Assembly: GCA_007258455.2 (NCBI GenBank)
Contig: VDFB02270651.1
Span: forward strand, 705,275,360 to 705,339,359
Direction of reading: 5' to 3'
Source of the DNA: Sequoia sempervirens
Taxonomy: Eukaryota > Streptophyta > Pinopsida > Cupressales > Cupressaceae
DNA: 64,000 bases
A program made the translations under genes and the position numbers. Numbering within the stretch: position 1 is the stretch's first letter; every line of letters begins with the position of its first letter. The notes beneath the pieces were generated by a model, which saw only the letters and a program-made list of their open reading frames with translations, was not told the DNA's origin and did no database searches. Of the stretch, positions 23,714 to 34,281 are shown in pieces.

Positions 23714-24262
23714 TCGCAGACCAACTAGCAGAAGCACCTATCTATTATGAGAATCCTCTTGTCTCAGAGTTTCCAGATGAATTTATTTTCAATCTCAACA
23801 TAGATGACCACTGGAAACTATACTTCGATGGCTCATACACATAGCATGGATCAGGAGCTAGTGTTTTCTTTATCACACCACAAGGGGATTGCATACCAAG
23901 GTCCTACAAACTGGCATTTCCATGCACTAATAACATTGCAGAATATGAAGCTTTAACTATAGGTCTCCAAATAGTAGTGCAGTGGAACATCATAGTTCTC
24001 AAAGTGTATGGAGACTCTCAATTGATCATAAATCAAGTGAATGATGAATCCCAAACCAAGGATGACAAGCTTACTCCATACAAGAAATTCGTGGAGACCC
24101 TCAAAGAATCCTTCATCGAAATCACATTTGAGAAAATTCCTAGAACCAACAACAGAGTAGCAGATGCCATGGCAACAATTGGATCCTTGCTCGACATCCC
24201 CCACAACATTCTAAAGTATGAATTCCTGATTAAGAAGCTTCTCATGCTGCATTCGAGGTACT
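23714..24262 (+). pseudogene. Archaeal-type second RNase H (aRH), element B
   Basis: After ADQLAEAP the sequence reads HWKLYFDGSYT, GDCIPRSYKLAFPCTNN, IAEYEALTIGL, LKVYGDSQLIINQVNDE and RVADAMATIGSLL. The four acidic positions of an RNase HI active site are visible (D in FDGS, E in EYEAL, D in GDSQ, D in ADAMA). A second RNase H between the gypsy RNase H and integrase is the hallmark of the plant Tat lineage. One stop interrupts it (CAA to TAG-type change after FDGSYT). The long frame closes at 24262. Confidence 0.9.
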
Positions 24263-25529
24263 AGAATCAAAATATGTGTGTGAAATCGTTGGTCCCGGTG
24301 ATCCTTGGTATCACAACATTTACACATACCTTCGAATAGGAGTCATACCCCCCGACTTTCCATGAAACCTAAAACGAACCTCTGTAAAAAAGGCATCCAG
24401 ATTTGTCATCCTAGGAGAAACCCTATATCGTAGAAGCATAGAAGGAACCCTACTACGTTGCTTAAACATTGAGGAGGCATTAACCGCTCTAACTAAAGTA
24501 CATAATGGTATCTATCATTTTCACTCGAGTGGAATGACCATAGCCAAGAAACTACTAAGGATGGGGTATTATTGGCCCACAATGGAATGAGAGGCACATG
24601 ACTAGTCCAGAAAGTGTCTTCAATGTCAACAGCATGGAGACCTCATCCATGCTCCAGCTCAAGAGCTTCATCCTATCATCACACCATGGCCCTTTTCGCA
24701 GTGGGGACTTGATCTCATTGGAAAAATCATGCCCACTTCATCTAATGGCAAAAAATTCATAATAACCACAACAGAGTACTTTACTAAGTGGGTGGAAGCC
24801 ATACCCATGACGTATATAACTAGGAAGCAGATTTCTAAGTTCATCTGAACTATCTCATTTGCCGATATGGTGTTCCACAAGCCATTATCTCAGATAATGG
24901 GACCCCATACTATCCCCAAGGCAATGGCCAAGCAAAAGCTACAAACAAAACCATTCTGAAAATCCTCAAGAAGACAGTCAATGATGCAGGTCGTGAAAAT
25001 CCTCAAGAAGACAGTCAATGATGTAGGTCGTGACTAGAATTTATAGCTTAATCCCACCCTTTGGGCCTATCGAACCAGTATCCGCACACCCACTAGTGCC
25101 ACCCCTTTCTCCTTGGTCTATGGATCAGAAGTAGTAATCCCCATTGAGATTGAGATCCCATCACTCAGGATATCACTGCAAAACCTTATCACAGAAGAGT
25201 ACCGAGTGTCAAGATTGAATGAGCTGGACCTACTGGATGAGCAATGGATAGATGCTTTGAATCATTTGCAAGTCTATCAAAATAGACTCAAATAGAGCTA
25301 CAATAAGAAAATCAAAAGCAGGACTTTCCAAGTCGGAGAACTGGTATTAAAAGAGAATCAGAAGAATGTCCCAAACCCAAGCAACAAAGGAAAATTTGAA
25401 CCTAATTGGTTGGGACCTTTTGTCATCATAGCAAGTTACAAGTCAGGGGCATATCAATTATCAACACCCGAAGAGGAACCTCTGCAGGAGCCCATGAATA
25501 GCTCCCATCTCAAAAAGTTTTATGCTTGA
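24263..25529 (+). pseudogene. Integrase, element B
   Basis: Zinc-binding end near 24500-24640 (SSGMTIAKK, then KCLQCQQHG), core with QWGLDLIG and IISDNGTP, and C-terminal domain to the TGA at 25527-25529. About 60 bases of the core are deleted between AATGGGACCCCAT and ACTATCCCC, at a CACCCCAT-type microhomology. The catalytic Glu has become Lys (GQAKAT against GQVEAT in C). A 37-bp tandem duplication (24958-25031) adds a frameshift, and several stops remain. Catalytically dead. Confidence 0.9.
24958..25031 (+). repeat. 37-bp tandem duplication in integrase
   Basis: Units 24958-24994 and 24995-25031 start GAAAATCCTCAAGAAGACAG and differ at one base (GATGCAGG against GATGTAGG). A and C have a single copy, so this arose in B. 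Confidence 0.9.
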
Positions 25530-26169
25530 AATCTTTCAAGGTATAGAACCAAAAAATCAAAAAAATCAAAAAATATCCTGAAAAAATGGTCACCGTGGCG
25601 AAAACCTAGTAAACAGGTGTCTTGGTGACAACAAAAATAATTAAAAAACTAAAAAATCAAAAAAAGGATTGAAAATAGTAAAGAGAAAAAATCGTCCTCT
25701 AGTGAAAACCACTTCAGTGGCACTTTGGACAAGTACCTTGGTGAAAACCTGGCAAACAGGCGCCTTGTGTAAATAAGCACTTTCCATCCACCAAGATCTC
25801 TATGGCTTGTTCTACATCATCCATCCATCACACTTCCATCATCCATTGCATTCCATATCTCTATCATTCACTCATCCACTCGCATCCGCATCATAGCTTG
25901 GTCCTGTTTTCGTATCATAATCCTTCCTAGTACTACTCGGCCCATCCTCAAGGTCAGTTTGTCCTTCCTTCATCGGAGTAGTCTATCGCATCACACTGTG
26001 GCCATGTTGTTATCGGATCATATTCGTGTATATCTTTAAAATCCTCAAATCAAAAAATCCAAAAACATTCAAAAAATTAAAAAATTCAAAAACATCAAAA
26101 CATATCAAAATCCAAAAAAACATGTCAAAACGTTAGTCAAAAGGTCAAAAACAGGGTCGTCTAGTCGAA

Positions 26170-26196
26170 CTACATCGTCTCTAAACTTAAATGTAG
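26170..26196 (+). promoter_or_regulatory. Conserved 3' stem-loop, copy B-1
   Basis: CTACAT (26170-26175) pairs with ATGTAG (26191-26196). The loop has CGTCTCTAAAC and GCAAGGTTGATC follows. Both arms differ from A-1 (CTATG/CATAG), yet pairing is kept. Confidence 0.62.
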
Positions 26197-26318
26197 GCAA
26201 GGTTGATCTTTGATCATCCCCTGAGACATTTAGCTCAGTCCTATAGGAGTTCGTCATAATAAACTGACATCTCATCATGTATATATTCATCTATAAATCG
26301 GTCAAGTCATCAGTCAAA

Positions 26319-26346
26319 CTACGTGGTATCTACATGTATAACATAG
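26319..26346 (+). promoter_or_regulatory. Conserved 3' stem-loop, copy B-2
   Basis: CTACG (26319-26323) against CATAG (26342-26346), one mismatch in five pairs; GCAAGGCTAATC follows. A decayed version of A-2. Confidence 0.45.
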
Positions 26347-27429
26347 GCAAGGCTAATCTATTGATCAGCCCCTGAGGCCCCTAGGATAGGTCTTTAGGTT
26401 AGTCTCTTGGTCAAAATCTCAGAAAACCCCCAAAGCATCAGAAAATCAGAACATTTGAAAATCTCGAAAAATACCAAAAAAAATAGCCTCAAAACATCTC
26501 AAAAATGTCAAAAACATCCAAATATTTGAAAAAATCCATCTATCTCATCTCACTTGCACCCACAATAACATCATGCATAATAAATGATTGTCATCATCAA
26601 TCTTTGGTAAGACAATCAGAAACAAGTCTAGCAAGTCAAAAAGTGAAAACTCAAATCGTCAAAGTCTTAGGTCTAAGTCAGTACATAAACAAGTTGGTCA
26701 ACTCTTGGTATAGGTAACTCATCATCCAATTGGTCGCATATCAAACATCTTTTAGAATGCTTTAGATAAACGAAATGATGTGCCGCCATCCACTAATATG
26801 TCCTAGGATGAATCCTTCCTACAATGGGCATTATCTTTTGGCAATAAGTTTTGGTTCTTATCCTTAGAAAACACATCCTCCTTTGGCTAGCGGTATTGAA
26901 GAGCATCAGCTTGTTTGTTTACTTTGTCTTTATCTTTTGACTTATCTTATTGCGCTCATTCCAAGGAATTCTCGATGATATCTGAACAGAGGATTTAGAG
27001 AAATAGGAATGGGGCAACTATCATTATCTTTTTGTCTACTATGCTTGTTGGACATTCTTGTAATATAACCTTGGTGAATACTTGCGTTGTTAGGTATGTA
27101 TGGAGGAGGTCTAGGACAACTTGTTGACTATTGCATTGATAGGTTTACCTTTCCGTGTTTTGGTCTGAGGTTTTTGAAACTTCTAAAGTACATCCTAGCA
27201 AGGTTTTTGTATGCCAGGTGTGAACAAGGATACTCCTATCTGCTTGTCAAGTCAAAGTCCATCACACTAGGTACAATGCCATTCTGGTTTTCGATACCTT
27301 GATGCATCGTACTACATGTTTTATCAAACATAAGGAAATCAATCCTTTGAAAATCCCAATTTATCGGCAAGTAATCATCATCATCATTATCATTTGCATT
27401 TTTCATCATCTTGTGTCTTGTTGAAATGA

Positions 27430-28470
27430 CTTCTCTTCTTCATCATCGCACTAACAAGGTACTATGACAATTCATTATCATCATCATCATCGTCATCAAT
27501 CCTACATCCACAGATCATTAGCATATTGCATAAACATATCATGTAGGAAACACATGCATTGCATTCCCATCATCATATAAACAATGTTATCATAGGCATT
27601 CGTCATAGATAGGTGCATCCATTTCATTGCATTTCATCCATTACATTGCATCGCATTACATCAATCATCGCATAACATTCATTTGCATTTCATAACCATT
27701 TCACATTACCACCTATTGTATAATCATATCAAATAAGTACATAAGCATCATTGATAATCCATTGTACACATTACGTTCATATTACACTACGCATCATTAT
27801 ATCACTTTACATTAACATACCATTGCATCCTATTAAAGGCATCACATACATTACATCATCAGTTAATATGTTTAGGATAATAGCAATTTTTATTCTATGC
27901 ATCTTAAAAAACCATCTCATTTGCATTACATAAAACCATCTTATTGGCATCATATCATGATCATTGCATTCACATTACATCATCCATTTCATCTCATAAA
28001 ATAGCATCATAAATCATTCATTGTATTCCACATAAGCATAAATAATTCATCACATACAAAGCATACATCCATCCATAATCATCTCACATATATAATCATT
28101 ATTCACATATCATTTCACGCGTACACCATAGATCATTCTCATATCATTTTGCATATTACATTTCATATCACATATCACATCACCATTTGCATCAACATAA
28201 AATAGATCATCATATAAACAACATCATTGCACATCACATTTTGCATATCATAGGTTAAAATAATATAGATCTGTTAGTCATAATCACTGCATAATATCAT
28301 CATAAATAAATGCATCCATCAAAGCATCATTGCACAACATATAAAATTAAAATCATCCATGCACAAATAAAGAGTACACATCACATCACATCAAAATCAT
28401 CATCGGCTCATATATATATCATCAATAACGCAACTGTCATAGTACAAAAAAAAATCGGATCACTATACAT
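27430..28470 (+). repeat. CATCAT/CACAT-rich tract, element B
   Basis: Low-complexity tract in the same place as 6061-7330, somewhat shorter. No coding potential; the next sequence is the end of an antisense PMD gene. Confidence 0.8.
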
Positions 28471-28549
28471 GTATGTCAATCAGTACAAAAGGCCCATCGG
28501 GCTATCAAAAATGAGCCCATAAGGCACAAAAATTATCATGTCATCTCGA

Positions 28550-30279
28550 TCAAGCTCTGTCCCCATGGATACTGCTCTCACCCCTGTCACCGTGACCCTC
28601 TGTTGGTCTATAGCTGGTCCGCTTTGCATACTCTGGGACCCGTCCTCCTCTAGGTACAGCCTCATGATAATTCCTACAATAGTACTTGGCCTCTTGGACG
28701 ACATCCCTATATGATCGAACCGACACTGTACCCTGGGAGGAGGCTGCCATGCTCTCTAGCTATTGTCTTCTACCTAGCTCTGTGGCTGCTTGTAGCTCTG
28801 CAGCCTGTCTCCTTTGTATGGCCTGATCCCTCTCGGCCCTGAGTTGCTCTCTCTCAACCCTCGCCTGATCTCTCTTGGCTGTCATGGGCTAGACCTGAGC
28901 CTATAACTATGCAATCAGCACATCTCGAGCATCCGCTTATCCTGCTAGATGTACTTGAGGCTGCTCCTCAACCCGTGGTGGACCTAGTGGCACCTGTTGC
29001 TGGTCCTGCATATGCACATCTGCCTGATCTGGCTAGACTAGAGGTACAACTGGCTGGTCCTGTCGAATGTCAGCCCTCTATCCTCATCCTCCCCCTCTAC
29101 CTCTGACTCTTCGTAGATCTGGGACTGCACCTGGAATCATCAACCAAAGTGGAGGCTAGAACCAATCCCTGTAGGCCTGAGTCATGCCTAGATCTATGAG
29201 TCCCTGATCGTAGGCCCACGGTCGAGCCACCAACTACCTAAAGTTTTCCACCACCTCCGAAGCAGGAATATACCGCCCCCATGAAACCTGTGTCATAGTG
29301 CGGGCGAAGATGGATACGTAATCATCATTGGGGCGATCTTGTGGCTCATCGAACTGACGTTGCGCACACCCGGGGAAGTACCTCTTGATCATGGTGTGCT
29401 CCCGCCCCTGCATAAATTGGTCCTGATAGAAATAAAACATCTGATCAGCATCATCAGCCCATCTGGGTTGACCAAGATATGGTCACCAGGTAAAAACCTG
29501 CATCTCTTCCAAGACCCTCCTCTAGTAGAAGATCATGTGCTCACCAGTGTGTGTAAAGGACACACCGCCTTTGTATCACCACACAAGGGGATCGTCTGGC
29601 AGCATCGGAACTAAAACAACACATGGACGCAGCATAGCAATGTGCTCCCATGCCCAAACGTGAAGAAGAGTCACCCCTGCTCCCAGTGCTCTACCATCCA
29701 TGTAGACGTACTCATGGAGATCTTTGTATAATGAAGCTAGAAGCATAGACCCCCATGCAAAATGAACCGGCTTGTCTCAAACCATCCGCTCCCAGCAATA
29801 TCCCCAGCCGAGACTGAAATATCGCCCTCACCTGTTAGGGGCAACAAGACCCGAAATGATGGCTGTAATCACCCAGTGGTAGGGAGGTGCTAGGAGCCTG
29901 TGCCGCTTGAGCTATATCTATCCCTCACAGAAGATGATGCCCTATGTGGCAAGGACTCTGTGGCAGGCCTCACGCCCCTCTTCCATGTAAAAATGACCCA
30001 TCGGTCGTGAATCGGCAATCGCAAAATCCACCAAACATCCTCTATGGTGACGGTGGCCTCACCGGTGGGAAGATGAAATGAAGAAGTCTCGCTATGCCAT
30101 CTCTTGGTCGGCGCAGATAGCATCCCTGGGTGAGTACGAATGGGCGCTGCATACGCAATGTACCATAACCCCACAATCTGGAATCAATCCTGATCCCTAT
30201 CGCTCAAGTACCACAAAAATCTAGACAAATCCCTTGACCTATGCTCTCGAGAATAGAGCTCCCTGCTTGCATCCTGCAT
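28550..30279 (-). pseudogene. Antisense PMD protein, full-length cassette 1 of B
   Basis: The most complete copy, about 577 codons. It starts MQDASRELYSREHR at 30279. PMD landmarks: GLWYIAYAAPIRTHPGMLSA, KRWHSETSSFHLPTGEATV, IEDVWWILRLPIHD, ITAIISGLVAPN, FAWGSMLLASLYKDLHEYVY, ALGAGVTLLHVWAWEHIAML, then VSWGRYIPASEVVENFR. A Gln/Arg/Glu-rich region follows (RDQARVEREQLRAERDQAIQ), and the C-terminus is SVRSYRDVVQEAKYYCRNYH to a stop at 28550. Stops and small frameshifts break it in several places. It lies antisense to element B between integrase and the 3' LTR. Extra and antisense ORFs at this place are known in Tat-lineage elements. A host-gene capture and an element-specific function are both possible. 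Confidence 0.85.
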
Positions 30280-30299
30280 CCAGGAAGGTCACCATGTTA

Positions 30300-30485
30300 T
30301 TTTTTATAAAAAATTCCTCACCAGATGTTCAAAAAACTTCTCCAGTGATGCAACCTGTGATGGCATGGCAGTTTGATCTCTAATCAAACTCCGACGCTAG
30401 GGCTTCAAAGAGAAAAATCCCACCGCTATGGTGCACTTTCCCTCCCAGCAGTGCACTTTGAGAAAATCCTAGAAATTCTCTAACT
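30300..30485. repeat. GC-motif block between PMD cassettes (B)
   Basis: Counterpart of 7870-8055: CTCCAGTGATGCAACC, CTCCGACGCTAGGGC, CCAGCAGTGCACTTTGAG. It separates the start of cassette 1 from the truncated end of cassette 2 and marks the duplication boundary. Confidence 0.6.
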
Positions 30486-32049
30486 GATGTCTTCGACCCA
30501 TCTCTATGGTCACTTGTAGCTCTGCGGCCTGCCTCTGCAAAATGGCCTGATCTCTCTCAGCCCTGGCCTAGTCTCTCTCGACCCTGACCTAATCTCTCTC
30601 CCCTATCAAGGTCTGAACCTGACCCTGCAACAATGCAATCAGTGCGTCTCTTGGATCCGGCTGCCCTACTGGCTATGCTCCTATGGGCTGCACGTGAGGC
30701 TGATCCTCACCCTCAGCTCGTGGCAGTGCACTTGCCTGCTCCTATTGCCTAGCTGGCACCTGCTGCTAGTCCTGTATCTGAACATCAACCTGACCTGGCT
30801 GAGGTGGAACCCTGACCGGCTGATCCTATTGTGCACCATCTCTCTGTCCTCTTCCTCCCCCTCTGCCCCTCATCCTACATCAAGCAGGGACTGCTCCTAG
30901 AACTATCAACTATAGGGGAGGTAGGAACCAGTCTCTATACACCTGTGTAATGCCTGGATCCATAGGCCCCTGATTGTAAATCCATGGTTGAGCCACCAAC
31001 TGTCTAAAGTTATCAATGGCCTTGGAGGCAGGAATGTATCAACCCCATGAAGCCTATGACATAATGTGGGAAAATATGGCCACGTAATCATCATCTGGTC
31101 GATCCTGTGGCTCACCAAACTAGCATTGAATGCGCCTGGGAAAGTATCTCTCCACCATGGTATGCTCCCACCCCTGCATAAATCAGTTCTTATGGGCAAG
31201 GAAAATTTGCTCTACATCGCCAGCCCATCTAGGCTGACCAAGGTATGGGCGCCATGTAAAATCCTGCATCTCATCTAGGACTCTCCTCTAGTAGGGAATC
31301 TCATGCTCGCCCGTGTGTGTGAAGGACACACCACCTCTGTAACGCCACACAAGGGGATCATCATGCCCCATCGGTACTGCAATGACTCACGATCGAAGAA
31401 CAACGATGTGCTCCCACGCCCATACGTGGAGGAGTGTAACACCTGCCCCAAGTGCTCTGCCATTGAGGTAGACATACTTGTGTAAATATTTGTAGAGTGA
31501 AGCAAGAAGAACAGCCCCCCAAGCAAAATGAACTAGCCTGTCATGCATCACCATGTGCTCCCAATAGAGTCCCCAACTAGGACTGAAGTACTGGCCTCGC
31601 CAATCTGGGGCAATGAGGCCTGAAATAATAGCCACAACTACCAAGTGGAAGGGAGAGGCCAAAACCCTGTGATGCTCAAGCTCAATTTGACCCTCATAAT
31701 AGATAACATCCCATATAGCGAGGACTGTGTGACAAGAGTCCCGCCCGACATCCATATCAAAAATAACGTGCCGACCATGAATCAGAAATCTCAGGATGTG
31801 CCACACATCCTCTAGGGTGACGGTGGCCTCGTCGGTGGGAAGGTGGAAAGACGGGGTCTCGCTGTGCCATCTCTCGGCAAGCGCTAACATCATCCCAAGA
31901 TGGATACACACGGGCGCTATGTATGTGATGTGCCATAGCCCCATGTCCCGTAATCGATCCTGCTCTTTGCCACTAAGATCTCGCAAGTAACTGAAGAGCT
32001 CCCATGACCTGTACTCTCAGGAATAGAGATCCCTCACTGTGTCCTGCAT
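30486..32049 (-). pseudogene. Antisense PMD protein, cassette 2 of B (3'-truncated)
   Basis: Starts MQDTVRDLYS at 32049. A long open stretch (31986-31387) reads RDMGLWHITYIAPVCIHLGM, RWHSETPSFHLPTDEATVTL, EDVWHILRFLIHGRHVIFD, LVVVAIISGLIAPDW, LYWEHMVMHD and LGAGVTLLHVWAWEHIVVL, which is nearly the whole PMD domain without a stop. The rest is broken by stops. The C-terminal 65 or so residues of cassette 1 are missing: sequence matching the GRRHQLE region (compare cassette 2 of A) runs into the GC block at 30485. It is closer to cassette 2 of A than to cassette 1 beside it, so the duplication is older than the A/B split. Confidence 0.87.
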
Positions 32050-32059
32050 CAGGAAGGGT

Positions 32060-32291
32060 CAACATGTTAAAATTTGAAAAATTTCATGTCGAATGTCCAA
32101 GAAATCACTCCAGCATCGCTATATGTGAAGGCATCGTAGTTTGAATTTTTTTCAAATTGCGACGTTGGGGCACAAAATGTCGAAAGCGCACCGCCACAGT
32201 GCACTTTTCTATTGAGTGGCGTAGTTTGAGAAGATTCTTGTTTGATTTAGCACTGCCACGTCGCACTTTAAAAATGACCCTGCGGGCCATG
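32060..32291. repeat. GC-motif block next to 3' LTR (B)
   Basis: Counterpart of 9640-9858. It keeps the CGTAGTTTGAA / TTCAAATTGCG stem with two changed positions that could still form G-U or weak pairs in RNA, and the AGTGGCGTAGTTTGAGAAG word. No polypurine tract adjoins the LTR. Confidence 0.6.
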
Positions 32292-33574
32292 TCTAGACAT
32301 GTAAAATATACCAATTGACATTGTGCATCTGATCCTGACCTACTAACACTGTTTCATCCTAAATCATCCCTCAGTCTAACCATTTAATCAAATCTCCTTA
32401 TCTAATTAAATTCATCAATATTCCTCTCTTAATTAAATAAATCATATTATCTAATTAAGTCACTCTTTTTTGTTAATTAAATCAATCCATCTGATCTAAT
32501 TATCCCTATTTAATTAAATAATTAATTTTATTTGATTAAATCTCTAAATCCTATCCATTAAATTAAATAAATTAAAACATTATTTAATTTTATCTAACAC
32601 CATCTATTTTAATTAAATCAAAATCTTTATTTAATTAATCTCTTGTCATATTCCTCTCTTATTTGATTTAAGTAAATCCATAAATTTGAGTCAAATAGGT
32701 CACATCATCTAACCTCTCTCATTAAATTAATTAACCCATGATTAATTTAATCTCATTTCATGTCACATCCTCTAGATTATGCAAGTTGCAGATGAAAATA
32801 GATTTAATTCATTTATTAAATCTCTATTTTCCTCACAAGGCATCTTTTGGAATATTCCCTTTCTTTGAATTCAAAAATTCCAAGTCAACATGTACATCCA
32901 ACAAGGCAATAACTTCATCTTACATGTCCTTTGCCTTGAGCCAAGTGGCATTTATTGCATTTTCCATTCCCTCTTACAAGTCATTTCAACAAATTTGAAA
33001 TTCAAAAATAAGCATTTATTGGTATAATCCTCAAAACTTGCACATCCTCCATCCACTCATAGGTTGACAAGTGGCATCTTGCCATTGGATGAATGTTAGT
33101 CCCACATTGCTCTATTTTGGACATTCATCCATCTTGGAATTCTATAAATAAAGAGTTCATATCCTCATTTTATCATCCACAATTATGCAAAGTTATTATG
33201 CTAAAATATTTAGCCATTTTCATCCATCACCATTGAGTTCTTAGCTAGGTTTTTGCAGATTTTTGGCTTGGAGCCTTCATCCTTCATCAACAAAGTGGAT
33301 CAATCATCATCAACATATCAAGCTTGCATCTTAGGAATTGGGAAATGGTCAATTTTCACATCAAATTGGCACCAATTCCCCCATGGGATCATATATTTTC
33401 TATTTCAATTAGGATTGAATCTATATTTTTTTGTTTCATTGTGTTTTTCATTGTTTTCTTTCCTAATTTGAGTTTTGTAAATGGATTTCATGAGGAATCC
33501 TTGTTCTAGCTTGCAATCTCTTTTTTAACGTGTTTATTCTTGTTGTTTTGTAGGTACTAGGATTGGGGTTCACA
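32292..33574 (+). mobile_element. 3' LTR of element B
   Basis: A 1,283-bp LTR matching 9861-11148 end to end. Its first bases are TCTAGACATG (TG changed to TC) and it ends TTCACACA. TATA box at 33143-33150. CCATG follows. No primer binding site follows, as expected of a 3' LTR. Confidence 0.9.
33143..33150 (+). promoter_or_regulatory. LTR TATA box, element B 3' LTR
   Basis: TATAAATA in the conserved LTR context. It could drive transcription outward into 33575 and beyond if still active. Confidence 0.55.
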
Positions 33575-34281
33575 CACCATGACATCAGCATTGGAGTTTG
33601 GAGTTTGTTTCCAAGCTCCAAACTCCACCATCGCGGCGCAATCTGACACTAAGCAGTGTAGTTTGATTTTTGAGCAGATATAGCGCCACTACAGAATAAC
33701 TAACTTTAAAAGCAATAAATGAACTCAAAAATTGAAAAACAAAGCTCAAGTGAGGATCACTTACTGGTGCTCCAATGTCGGGTGGTTGTTGGTATGTCCG
33801 GTCTCAGTCAGAAATGTGCATCGAGAGCTGTCGTTGCGCCATCTCGTCAGGAGGTCAGAGCTCAAATCTCAAAATTGCTAGAGGGCTATGTGTGAAAATG
33901 AATTGAAAGTGACCCCTCAGAGCCTTTTTAAGCTTGAAAATTAGGGGGTTTTCACCCTGATTGGCTATCCTGCTAGGGTTTTGGACTCTTGAACCTGTTT
34001 GTCCAGTTGAGGCCTGTTTTACATTGTTTTATTGCGTTTAGACATGTTTTTGGGCCTCCTGGAGCCTTTTTGAACCTGTCGGGCACCTTGTCCTCTTTTT
34101 TCGTGAGATCACCCAAAAATCAAAATTTTCGTCCAATCTCTCGAGGGGGAAATATATTTGCATGTTTTCTCTTGCCGGGCACCAATGGGGCAATATTTTG
34201 AAAACAAAATTTTTTTGGCTTTGATCGAGACCGTTTATTCTTTGAACCAACACAAGTGCATTGCTTCAAAGAGGGGTAAAA
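33575..34281 (+). mobile_element. 3' end fragment of another family T element
   Basis: About 700 bases without an ORF, ending in the polypurine tract CAAAGAGGGGTAAAA and then an LTR. A perfect 12-bp inverted repeat lies near its left end (TGGAGTTTGGAG at 33590-33601, CTCCAAACTCCA at 33614-33625), and GC-motif words (CATCGCGGCGCAATC, ATAGCGCCACTAC) occur at 33627-33680. The rest of that element is absent. Confidence 0.65.
34267..34281 (+). other. Polypurine tract
   Basis: CAAAGAGGGGTAAAA directly before the LTR tip TGTAGACACG. Element D has AAAGAGGGGCAAAA in the same place (54469-54483, minus strand). This tract primes plus-strand synthesis. Confidence 0.8.

Larger units (their letters stand above)
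25530..27429 (+). other. 3' noncoding region of element B
   Basis: Matches 4212-6060 throughout, with the same A-rich runs, the GTGAAAACCTGGCAAACAGG block (about 25739) and two stem-loops at 26170-26196 and 26319-26346. No ORF of note. Confidence 0.78.
9861..33574 (+). mobile_element. Element B: Tat-lineage Ty3/gypsy, about 20.4 kb plus insertion
   Basis: LTR to LTR, in order: primer binding site, 2.8-kb leader, gag with a Gln/Ala-rich tract, zinc knuckle, aspartic protease, linker with G-patch, RT, RNase H, archaeal-type RNase H, integrase, 3' noncoding region, CAT-rich tract, two antisense PMD genes, LTR. The RNase H region is split by a solo LTR at 20399-23708. Frameshifts and nonsense codons affect every gene, so it is not autonomous now. 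CCATG precedes the left LTR and follows the right one, but the left copy is also internal sequence of A, so its value as a target duplication is doubtful. Confidence 0.9.

Noticed and set aside
20392..23714. The insertion as a DNA transposon with an 8-bp duplication CAAGTCAT
   Set aside because: An 8-bp match exists, but the tips then lack inverted repeats. With a 5-bp AGTCA duplication the tips become TG...CA, which fits an LTR better.
9856..33579. CCATG as a firm target duplication of element B
   Set aside because: The left copy is part of element A's internal end (the same bases precede B's own 3' LTR), so the match can be chance.
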